DNA of 32,399 bases from a virus. Location: the IMG/VR virus record IMGVR_UViG_3300027847_000003, positions 1-32,399 of that record, one strand, 5' to 3'. This document shows, piece by piece, positions 1 to 6,673 of the stretch. Each line of letters opens with the position of its first letter. Position 1 is the first letter of the stretch. A program made the translations under genes and the position numbers. A model generated the notes under the pieces. The model saw nothing but the letters and a program-made list of their open reading frames with translations. It had not been told where the DNA came from and made no database searches.

Positions 1-127
1 CCGGAATCAGCGATATCTTGCGCTTGACCGAGGTAGGCAAGCTGGGTGTTAGCGGTCACCACCGCAGGGCTGAGTGTCGCATCGTTTGTCGCATTCGTGC
101 CCGTGATCGAGCAGGTGCCGCGTTGGA
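1..127. repeat. Terminal direct repeat, left copy (circular overlap)
   Basis: These 127 bases recur exactly at 32273-32399. A repeat of this length at contig ends is the usual signature of a circular assembly closed by k-mer overlap. It could also be a true short terminal redundancy. A reading frame that becomes complete across the junction supports circularity. Confidence 0.95.
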
Positions 128-227
128 TGCTTTTAAGTGTCCCGGCTGCGCCAGCCCCAAGCGACACTGTTCTATTCGCAAGCGGAACCTGCGTCCAGAG
201 GGCGACAGGAGATAGTTCGCGGCCCAT
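1..227 (-). CDS. Small virion-type protein, 5' part of the gene crossing the circle junction
   Basis: Reading down from ATG at 225-227, this frame runs off the window start and continues in phase at 32272 to a TAG at 32143, giving 118 residues when the circle is closed. It begins MGRELSPVALWTQ and ends in a beta-strand-like segment finishing VTEWY. The start overlaps the TAA of the preceding gene by one base (TAATG). It lies between the adaptor/virion proteins and the nozzle-like gene, so a minor virion role is inferred from position only; no family was recognised. Confidence 0.8.
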   Translation of the reverse strand, partial: MGRELSPVALWTQVPLANRTVSLGAGAAGTLKSIQRGTCSITGTNATNDATLSPAVVTANTQLAYLGQAQDIADS

Positions 228-571
228 TAGGCGGTGATCCTATTCACGAAGCCGACAATACCGATCACGCTCGCGGACGCCGCAAACGCGGTGACGACCG
301 CCGACCCGTTCATCGGAATCCCCTGCACGACCGGGACAAGCCCTGACTCTGCGGGGATCGTGAGTTCGATCGTGTCCTTGGCCGCCACACCCCCAAACTC
401 AATCGTGAGCTTCCGATCCGTCCCGTCGGTGTTGTGCGCCCATATCCATATCTCGTCAAGGTCCGTCGCCCCAGTCGTGTGGATCGCCGTGCCCACGGTG
501 GCCGTCGCCACTACTAGAATCGGCTTGTTGTTCGTCGATCCCGAGAGAATAACCTTGCTAAATGTCGCCAT
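227..571 (-). CDS. Small beta-rich virion-type protein (114 aa)
   Basis: The protein is acidic, free of Cys, and rich in Thr, Val, Ala and Gly with alternating hydrophobic residues, as in compact beta-sandwich virion proteins. Motifs visible include TIELTIPAESGLVPVVQGIP near the middle and a hydrophobic C-terminus. It sits seven bases after the adaptor/fibre gene and overlaps the next gene by one base. A head-completion, decoration or tail-attachment role fits the location. I do not recognise a specific family. Confidence 0.75.
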   Translation of the reverse strand: MATFSKVILSGSTNNKPILVVATATVGTAIHTTGATDLDEIWIWAHNTDGTDRKLTIEFGGVAAKDTIELTIPAESGLVPVVQGIPMNGSAVVTAFAASASVIGIVGFVNRITA

Positions 572-578
572 GCTGTCC

Positions 579-1586
579 TCAACTAAACACTGCTACCCCG
601 AGAATAATCTGATCGCTATCCCCACTCAATGATGCGGGGGCGGTGTGAATATGATCCCGTCGCGCCGCCACCAACGCTGTCCCCGGTCCCGCCGTCCCTA
701 ATGCCGCCGGGTTCGTGGTATCAAAGAGCGCCTGATCCGTCCGTGTCGTCTCCCCGTTGCCAATCGCAAACACACTCAAGAGACCAGACCCCGGCGCCGT
801 CGCCTTCGAGGCCAGCCCGTGTAATGTCGTCGTCGCGTCCAGGTCGGTGTTGTCCGACGGGGCCGCGAGGTCGTCCAGTTGTATCGGGTCGCCCCCGCCG
901 GATTCGTGCGTCGGGGCGTGGATCGCAATCCCGCCACCACCTCCGGCCGACCCCGCCCCGGTGGTGGAGCCACTGGTGGCCTGCCGGGTGTCGCGGCTGT
1001 GGGTGTCCGCAAGGTGGAACCGAAGATCGGATAACAGCTGCTCGGCCCGCTGCTGGTATTCTTTCGCGAGTCCGGTTTTTTCCTTCTTGAGCAACTCCTC
1101 CGAAATGACAAACCAGGAGAGAATGTCGTGGAACGACTCAGCGAAGGCGGGAGAATCGCCGCTCGTCAGATCCGAGAGGCTCGTCCACCCGTCCGCTTCG
1201 AGGGTGTACGCGCTCGTCGGTTGAGTGTCGAGCATCACCTTCACCGACGTGGTGGTATAGGACTCCGCCGACCACTCCAGTGGCTCCCCGGTGTTCGGCT
1301 GCCGCGTCCTGATGGTATTGACGCTCACCTCATCAAGCACCCGGATCGCCGTGGCCGTCGTGATGTCTCTAATCCGGTCTATCTTCTCGATGCTGGTGAA
1401 CGTGACATTCTGCGAGCCGATCGAGGTCGATCCCGTCCGCGAGACAAACCGGGTCGCGTCCATCCCGAGCGACGACGTGATCCGCTTATAGTGCCGGTTG
1501 ATCGAGTTCCCGACACGAGTCGTCGCCTCCGTGCTGGTCAGGCTGCAATAGTCCTTGACCTGCGTTTGGAGTTCGGCAAATGTCAC
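579..1586 (-). CDS. Head-tail adaptor-like protein fused to a fibre-like C-terminal domain (335 aa)
   Basis: Residues 1-200 look like a podovirus-type head-tail adaptor that would bind below the portal: an N-terminal helix (MTFAELQTQVKDYC), a mixed middle part, then a helical C-terminus (about 150-195). A Gly/Ser linker (205-220) leads to residues 222-335 with the fibre signatures HAPTHESGGGDPI and RRDHIHTAP. The start is GTG, overlapping the TGA of the previous gene (GTGA). Adaptors are usually about 150-250 residues with no fibre domain, so the fusion is unusual. The adaptor role is inferred from order after the portal; the fibre-like motif is seen directly. Confidence 0.75.
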   Translation of the reverse strand: MTFAELQTQVKDYCSLTSTEATTRVGNSINRHYKRITSSLGMDATRFVSRTGSTSIGSQNVTFTSIEKIDRIRDITTATAIRVLDEVSVNTIRTRQPNTGEPLEWSAESYTTTSVKVMLDTQPTSAYTLEADGWTSLSDLTSGDSPAFAESFHDILSWFVISEELLKKEKTGLAKEYQQRAEQLLSDLRFHLADTHSRDTRQATSGSTTGAGSAGGGGGIAIHAPTHESGGGDPIQLDDLAAPSDNTDLDATTTLHGLASKATAPGSGLLSVFAIGNGETTRTDQALFDTTNPAALGTAGPGTALVAARRDHIHTAPASLSGDSDQIILGVAVFS

Positions 1587-1978
1587 AGCTCTTTGCCCCG
1601 CATGATCCGCGCCTCACGCCGCTCACGCCGGTCCTGTTGATACTCCGCGCTCTTCATGTGCGCCAAATGCTCCCGCCCTTCGCGGGTTTCCGACTCGTCA
1701 TACATGTCCGTCCAACGCGTCAGCCCACGCCGCTTGCACTCCCGGTTGATCTCAGTGTAGGAGTCATACCGCCGGGGCGTGCCGTCCGTGTTGCACAGCC
1801 CGTGGTGAATCCACACCCCGCCAGGGATCTCATCGCCTCGCACGGACACGCCAAACGACCACAGCCGCTCCGTCGCCGCGCCGCAGGTGCAGTCGGGATA
1901 CTCCCCCGCGTTCTCGGTGAACACGTCAATCCGCACCGCCTTGCACTCCGCGCAGATCGTGTCGATCAGAATCTTCAT
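1583..1978 (-). CDS. FmdB-like zinc-ribbon protein (131 aa)
   Basis: The start chosen is ATG at 1978 (MKILIDTICAEC), which overlaps the portal stop as ATGA; a longer frame exists upstream inside the portal gene but is less likely. Two Cys pairs (CAEC near residue 9 and CTC near residue 30) resemble the small FmdB-type zinc ribbons often found among phage head genes. The C-terminal half is highly charged and helical (QQDRRERREARIMRGKEL). Such proteins may aid assembly or bind nucleic acid; the function is unknown. Confidence 0.75.
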   Translation of the reverse strand: MKILIDTICAECKAVRIDVFTENAGEYPDCTCGAATERLWSFGVSVRGDEIPGGVWIHHGLCNTDGTPRRYDSYTEINRECKRRGLTRWTDMYDESETREGREHLAHMKSAEYQQDRRERREARIMRGKEL

Positions 1979-3993
1979 GCCCCGCCATCCGCCTGTCTGC
2001 GGTCGATTCTGGGCGCCGCTTCCCATCCCGCATTGGATATTTCAGGGGTTTCGATCTCTGTCGGCGGCCCACCCTGCGGCTCGCTCCCCTGCGGAGGCAT
2101 CCCCGTCATCGCGGACTGCCAGAGTTTCGTCGCGGCCGAGAGGTCGTCGGGGGTCGGCCCCTGCCCCGTCCGCATCAGCATGGCCAGGAACATCACATTG
2201 TTCAGGTCTTCCGCCTTGCTCACGCTCACTTTGATCGGCTCCGGCCCCTTCGGCTGCGGGTCAATCACGACCTTGGCCGGGTCCACCCCGCTTAGTTCCC
2301 AGATCTCCGCGATCACTTCCTTCGGGTTCACATAGCCCGACTGCGCCGTCAGGTTCAGTGCGCGGGTCAGTTGCTCGATACGCTGATTCGCGTCGAGGAG
2401 CACCGTGGAGTCCACCCGCACGGCGTAGGTGAATTCACCGGCGATCTGCGTCCGGTCCCACGTCTGAATCCGCTGCTGCCCCTCGTCCCCGATACTGGCG
2501 CCGATCTCCTCCGGCAACTCGAAATTGCCATAGAGCGACAGCAGCCCCGCGAGGCATTCCGTGATCCCCACGAAAAACCGCGTGACCTTGTCTCGCTCCT
2601 GTCCCACGCGGGTCGAGAAGTTTTGCTGGATGATCCGCGCTTCTGAGGCCGAGCGTTCCCCGCTGGCAAAGCCCCCCGCCTGATTCGTCCCCACCTGCCA
2701 GATTTCGGTCAGGTCGGAGTTCACCACGCGGTCAAACTCGAATTTCTCCTGCGGGAAGGACGCCCGCGCCACTTCCCCAACCGCCCGATCTCCCGGCCCG
2801 TTGGTGCCGATAAAGCCCTGGAATGTGCCCTTCTCCAGCAGCGAGCGCGTCCCCGGCCCCACACGGTTCGTGTCGAACCACCTGAGCGGGATCGAGTGCT
2901 TCCGCTGTTGCACCATCGCATCCCGCGAGGCTTCCAACTCATCGACCTGAAACCGGCCGACGGTCGAGTCCGACGGAGGCAGCCCATCGTCAGAGATATA
3001 CGTGAGGGTCAACACGCGGATCGGGAGCGTCAACACGCCCACCATGCCGCCGCCCTCGATCCGGCGCTGCCCGGTGTATTCCTCGTTGATCACCGGCTCG
3101 TCGATCCCATCGACAAACACGACCCGCTGGATCGCCTTGAAGGAGGTTTCTTCCGGGTGGTAATAGTGCCGCCAGTAGAAGACTTCGGTGAAGTTCACCA
3201 CGTCGGTGTCGCGAAACTTTGTCGTGTCGGTGTTGAGGCTATTGCTCGTGCCGCCAGACCGCTTGTCGCCGGACAACGCCTCGTCCTTCACTGAGTCGTC
3301 CAGGCCGAAGGCGGACTGTGCCTGCGTCCAGGTCTTCCGACCGTCATGCCCCAACCACAAGGATTGGCTGTAATTGCTTCTCGTGAAATCCGCAGGGACC
3401 AACAGATCCGCTGGGCTGATCCGGTCGCAGGGGTAGCGCACATCGACGACATGCTCTACCTGGGTCATGGGAATCCTTATCTCGCCCGCCATGACTTGCA
3501 TCTGAATATCAGGGGGGAGGGTGGCGATGTCCACCTCGGGCACCTCCCGCATCTCCGTGCGCTTCTCACACCCGACGATGATCGCGCCAATTCCCGAGGC
3601 GTTGACCACGTCCGCGAGCACTTCCTCGATGGCCGTCCCGACGCTTTCCTGGTGGATCGTGTCGTTCAACACCCGTCCAAACACCGGCACCGCCGCCCGG
3701 AACGCGTCCTGCTTTGGTGTGAGCCTGACTTCGGGGGTCTGGGAAAAGAGCTGCGCGATCTTGCCCTTGGTGAGCGGCCAGTCTTTATTGACCGAGACCG
3801 CCGCAGAGGTCGAGTCGAGACTCCCTGCGGTGGCATTCCCCCAGCGCGTGCTCGTCTCCGACCGCGACCCCCGACGGGCGATGACGTTCTCCTGCCACGT
3901 CGCCACGAGGTCTTCCCGACGGTCCCGAGACGCCGCGAGACGACTCCGCCACGCATCCCAGGGGGAGGTGTCGTCTGTCTGGGTGTCGTCCAT
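1975..3993 (-). CDS. Portal protein (672 aa)
   Basis: This is a large podovirus-type portal, which would form the dodecameric ring at the capsid vertex through which DNA enters and leaves. The length fits the P22/T7-like class, and the composition matches: charged N-terminus, a mixed alpha/beta body, a long helical region around the VTRFFVGITECLAGLLSLYG segment, and a flexible Pro/Gly/Gln C-terminus (GMPPQGSEPQGGPP). The start is ATG at 3993, overlapping the upstream TAA (TAATG). Its position after the capsid genes and before the adaptor supports the call; no detailed homology can be checked here. Confidence 0.85.
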   Translation of the reverse strand: MDDTQTDDTSPWDAWRSRLAASRDRREDLVATWQENVIARRGSRSETSTRWGNATAGSLDSTSAAVSVNKDWPLTKGKIAQLFSQTPEVRLTPKQDAFRAAVPVFGRVLNDTIHQESVGTAIEEVLADVVNASGIGAIIVGCEKRTEMREVPEVDIATLPPDIQMQVMAGEIRIPMTQVEHVVDVRYPCDRISPADLLVPADFTRSNYSQSLWLGHDGRKTWTQAQSAFGLDDSVKDEALSGDKRSGGTSNSLNTDTTKFRDTDVVNFTEVFYWRHYYHPEETSFKAIQRVVFVDGIDEPVINEEYTGQRRIEGGGMVGVLTLPIRVLTLTYISDDGLPPSDSTVGRFQVDELEASRDAMVQQRKHSIPLRWFDTNRVGPGTRSLLEKGTFQGFIGTNGPGDRAVGEVARASFPQEKFEFDRVVNSDLTEIWQVGTNQAGGFASGERSASEARIIQQNFSTRVGQERDKVTRFFVGITECLAGLLSLYGNFELPEEIGASIGDEGQQRIQTWDRTQIAGEFTYAVRVDSTVLLDANQRIEQLTRALNLTAQSGYVNPKEVIAEIWELSGVDPAKVVIDPQPKGPEPIKVSVSKAEDLNNVMFLAMLMRTGQGPTPDDLSAATKLWQSAMTGMPPQGSEPQGGPPTEIETPEISNAGWEAAPRIDRRQADGGA

Positions 3994-4412
3994 TACGCGG
4001 GCATCTCCGCCCACACCTTATCGACCAGGACTTCAAACGTCGGCGCCACATCGAGCGCAAACCGCATCCGGTCTTCCGGCGTGGCCGACTTGTAGGAGAG
4101 GTGCACCTGCTCTTTCGCGTCCACCATGACGCGCACCTTCCCGCCGATGTAGGAGCCGGTCTTCAGCCGCGCGAGCCGATGAATCGTTTTCTCGGGCAGC
4201 CCCCTGGCTTGCACTTCGCGCCCGTTCTGAAACGCGGGTTTCTCCAGTTTGGAGAATAATCCCTCCTTGCGGAGTCGCGCCTGATATTCGGGGTCGCCAA
4301 GGGTAAGCTCACGACGGGGGGCGTTAGCCTCCTGCCGCTCCATCAAATCCGCCAGACGGGTCATCACCTGGGCGTTGCTCGGTTCGTCTTTGGGCTGCTC
4401 AACTTTGGGCAT
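3993..4412 (-). CDS. Hypothetical protein upstream of portal (139 aa)
   Basis: The protein is highly charged, with a helical N-terminus (MTRLADLMERQEANAPRREL) and a mixed C-terminus. It overlaps the Rossmann-like gene by 14 bases and the portal by one base. No Cys, membrane segment or signal peptide is visible. Its place between capsid and portal genes suggests an assembly or virion role, but I do not recognise a family. Confidence 0.75.
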   Translation of the reverse strand: MPKVEQPKDEPSNAQVMTRLADLMERQEANAPRRELTLGDPEYQARLRKEGLFSKLEKPAFQNGREVQARGLPEKTIHRLARLKTGSYIGGKVRVMVDAKEQVHLSYKSATPEDRMRFALDVAPTFEVLVDKVWAEMPA

Positions 4413-5088
4413 ACAGTTCCTCTAGGGGTTGTGCGCTCGACACGGGCGCAGTGGTGAGAAGATGACGGAGTCCCACGGTATCGGCCGTCCGGTGCCGGCG
4501 CTCGCCGGCGAATTCCTCGGGGAGGGCCATGTAGTTATGACCAGGACTCAGGGATATCCCGCACGTCACGACAGAGTCAGCCCCCGCCATGAGGGCCAGA
4601 CACGCCGCCGCGACCCCAGAGGATAAACAATAGGCGTCGTCCAGGTCTGTGATCCCGGCCCATTGCCCAATCCGCGCACGGTCGCCCATGCCGATCTCTG
4701 TGGCCTGATCCCAGGTCGTCCCCTGTGCCGCGAGTCTCGCCGTGGTGTGTTCGGACTGGTCGCGCATGAAGATCACGAGGTGCCCCACGTGCCGCCCCGC
4801 CGACTGCGCGAGCATCTGGGCGTGGCACCATCTCCGGGCGTCTGACCACGTATCGACATAGGGACCGTCCGTGTAACGCCGCCCATTCGTGATATAGACA
4901 TCCACATCGGGCGCACTGGCGATCCCTCCATTCACCGCCAGAATCAGATCAGACGGTGTCCGCGTGATCGCTGCGAGGTCATCCCCCACCGTAGGAGACG
5001 ACCCGACAACGAGAACCCGACGGCCCGTGAACGCCAGCCCACGAAGCCGTCGGAGTGTGCCCGCAAACGCACTGACTAACGTCAGCAC
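4399..5088 (-). CDS. Rossmann-like protein resembling the DUF115/MptE group (229 aa)
   Basis: The segment VLVVGSSPTVGDDL (about residues 25-38), followed by DLILAVNGGIASAPDVDVYIT, has the beta-loop-alpha pattern with a G-x-S-P-T loop seen in 6-hydroxymethylpterin-kinase MptE-like/DUF115 proteins and in some glycan-modifying phage proteins. Later it shows a Gly-rich GITDLDDAYCLSSGVAAAC region. The start is GTG at 5088. An enzyme-like Rossmann protein between the decoration-like and portal genes is uncommon. It may modify a nucleotide or a surface glycan, or be a repurposed structural protein. The fold call is moderate; the function is unknown. Confidence 0.7.
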   Translation of the reverse strand: MLTLVSAFAGTLRRLRGLAFTGRRVLVVGSSPTVGDDLAAITRTPSDLILAVNGGIASAPDVDVYITNGRRYTDGPYVDTWSDARRWCHAQMLAQSAGRHVGHLVIFMRDQSEHTTARLAAQGTTWDQATEIGMGDRARIGQWAGITDLDDAYCLSSGVAAACLALMAGADSVVTCGISLSPGHNYMALPEEFAGERRHRTADTVGLRHLLTTAPVSSAQPLEELYAQS

Positions 5089-5094
5089 GTCGTG

Positions 5095-5565
5095 TTACGT
5101 CGTCGGCTCCAGAATGCCCATCAGCATCGGGTACTGAATCTGGAAGGTCGCCACGCCCCCCGAATCAGATGATCGTGCGATGGCCCCGAGGATTCGACTC
5201 CCCTGCACCGCCGCATCGTCCACACTCCCCGCCGTCGAGGTCGAGTAGACGTGGCCGTTATCGGCAATCGTCCCCGACGTGCCGGTGAACTTCCCGGCGA
5301 GGCCATACCAGCCCCAGTTGCTCGCCACAATCGCCGCGCTGGCAATCGCACACGGGCCAAGCGTGGCCGCGAGTGTTCTGGTGGAGGCGAAGACTTCGTC
5401 ATACGCGACCCAGTCATTCGCCACGGTCGAGGCCACCCCCGCGAGGTAGATGTACTCGTTACCGAGTTCGTCAAACGACCGCGCCCCGAGGGCGTTGCGC
5501 TGTGTCGTGTGAATGTCGCCGGGGTTCCCGACGACGCCCATACGTGATCCGGTCAAAAAGGCCAT
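5095..5565 (-). CDS. Head decoration-like or minor capsid protein (156 aa)
   Basis: A Gly/Ala/Thr/Ser-rich, beta-type protein lying nine bases after the major capsid gene, in the position where phages often carry a capsid-stabilising decoration protein. It begins MAFLTGSRMGVVG and contains SFDELGNEYIYLAGVAST. There are no membrane segments and only one Cys. The role is inferred from order and composition. Confidence 0.7.
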   Translation of the reverse strand: MAFLTGSRMGVVGNPGDIHTTQRNALGARSFDELGNEYIYLAGVASTVANDWVAYDEVFASTRTLAATLGPCAIASAAIVASNWGWYGLAGKFTGTSGTIADNGHVYSTSTAGSVDDAAVQGSRILGAIARSSDSGGVATFQIQYPMLMGILEPTT

Positions 5566-5574
5566 GACGTCCCC

Positions 5575-6522
5575 TTACGTGAAGAGCACGCCGCCGCGTG
5601 CGCGGTTCCGGGTTGCCAACTGTGCCACGCTGAAGATCTTCATGTTCATCATCGCGGCGTTGATGTGCTCCACCGGGGTCCGGCGCTGCCTCCAGGCAGA
5701 CTTGACCACAAAGAGGCACGTGTCGTGGGTGTTATACATCCACGCGCTGTCAGTCGAACTCTGGCCCGAGAAGATGTAGTCAGCCTGCTTGAACTGCAAC
5801 GCCTTAAACCCACCCGAGGCCGTCCCCGCGTTGTTCACGAAGCGCTGATTCGGCGTGAGCGCCGCCTCATACGAGGCATGAAGCGTCGCGCTCCCAACCA
5901 CCACATTCGGCTGACGACCCGAGCTGCCGAAGGAGCACGAGTTCCACAGCGTCGTGTAGTCCGCGAGCAGGGTGGCCCCGGTGTCCGTGCCCCAGTCCTT
6001 GTACTGGTTCTTGAACCACGTCTCCGTCCCCGACACGATGGTGCCCACGGTGCCCGTGCCGTCCTCGGTGAACAGATCGACCAGCGTGTTGAACCCGTCC
6101 GTGCCACCAGTCGCGGCGAAAAAGGCCGTTTCCAGGGTGCGATCGTGCGTGGTCAGCGCGTTATCCACGATCGACGACACGAGATCAACCTTCTGGCTTT
6201 TCTCGGAGTTGACCGCTTCGTCGAACATCGTCCAGTTCACGGGGACCACCAGCGGCACCATCGAATAGGATGCAGCCGTGAGAATCTCCGTTTTGCTGGT
6301 GCCCGTCGCGGTGCTGTCCGTGGCGAGAAAGTCCGCCGCGGGGTTCGACTGGTAATCGAGGGTGAGCTGGAGCGTTGCGCCGCCGTTGATCCGCTTGACG
6401 CCGCCGATCTTCTCCAGATGCTTCAGAAAACTGGAGTCACTCCAATTATCTGCCGCCTTGTTGCGTTCGTTGACCACATCATCGTAGGTCGATGCGACCA
6501 GCTGTGTGAATGGGATAGCCAT
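5575..6522 (-). CDS. Major capsid protein (315 aa)
   Basis: Expected to have the HK97 fold and form the head shell. The N-terminal region (MAIPFTQLVASTYDDVVNER) is followed by typical capsid motifs: GGATLQLTLDYQ near residue 48, a long central helix around VDLVSSIVDNALTTHDRTLE (about 113-132), and a C-terminal beta region ending ARGGVLFT. It has a strong ribosome site (AGGAGGT, eight bases before ATG), its own promoter at 6645-6673 and a 5' hairpin, consistent with very high expression. It follows the scaffold-like and polyvalent genes and precedes decoration and portal genes. Confidence 0.88.
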   Translation of the reverse strand: MAIPFTQLVASTYDDVVNERNKAADNWSDSSFLKHLEKIGGVKRINGGATLQLTLDYQSNPAADFLATDSTATGTSKTEILTAASYSMVPLVVPVNWTMFDEAVNSEKSQKVDLVSSIVDNALTTHDRTLETAFFAATGGTDGFNTLVDLFTEDGTGTVGTIVSGTETWFKNQYKDWGTDTGATLLADYTTLWNSCSFGSSGRQPNVVVGSATLHASYEAALTPNQRFVNNAGTASGGFKALQFKQADYIFSGQSSTDSAWMYNTHDTCLFVVKSAWRQRRTPVEHINAAMMNMKIFSVAQLATRNRARGGVLFT

Positions 6523-6560
6523 GGGGCTGTACCTCCTAATGAATAAGGTTGTCCGTCCAT

Positions 6561-6576
6561 CTCGGAAAGGCCCGAG
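6561..6576 (-). promoter_or_regulatory. Small hairpin in the capsid-gene leader
   Basis: CTCGG and CCGAG form a 5-bp perfect stem with a 6-base loop, about 40 bases before the capsid start codon. There is no U-tract, so it is not an intrinsic terminator. It may affect leader structure or stability. Confidence 0.35.
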
Positions 6577-6610
6577 TCAGCCAACCCTGCACTAGGTAGC
6601 AGGCGCCCAT

Positions 6611-6632
6611 GAATGTGGAGAGGGGCACATTC
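6611..6632 (-). promoter_or_regulatory. 5'-proximal hairpin of the capsid mRNA
   Basis: GAATGTG and CACATTC form a perfect 7-bp stem with an 8-base loop. It begins about six bases after the predicted transcript start (about 6638). Hairpins at extreme 5' ends often protect abundant mRNAs from decay, which would suit a capsid transcript. There is no U-run, so a terminator is unlikely. Confidence 0.5.
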
Positions 6633-6644
6633 AACCCCGTGAGT

Positions 6645-6673
6645 ATCTTACGCCTCAGCGTTCAGCGTGTCAA
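6645..6673 (-). promoter_or_regulatory. Strong sigma70-type promoter for the capsid operon
   Basis: On the minus strand, TTGACA (6668-6673), a 17-base spacer and TAAGAT (6645-6650) match the bacterial housekeeping promoter consensus closely. The -35 element contains the TGA stop of the polyvalent gene. The predicted start is near 6638, giving a leader of about 116 bases before the capsid ATG. Confidence 0.75.

Noticed and set aside
1580-2335. Long plus-strand frames opposite the structural genes, this 251-codon frame among them
   Set aside because: High G+C produces long antisense frames; they lack ribosome sites and domain features and oppose well-supported genes.
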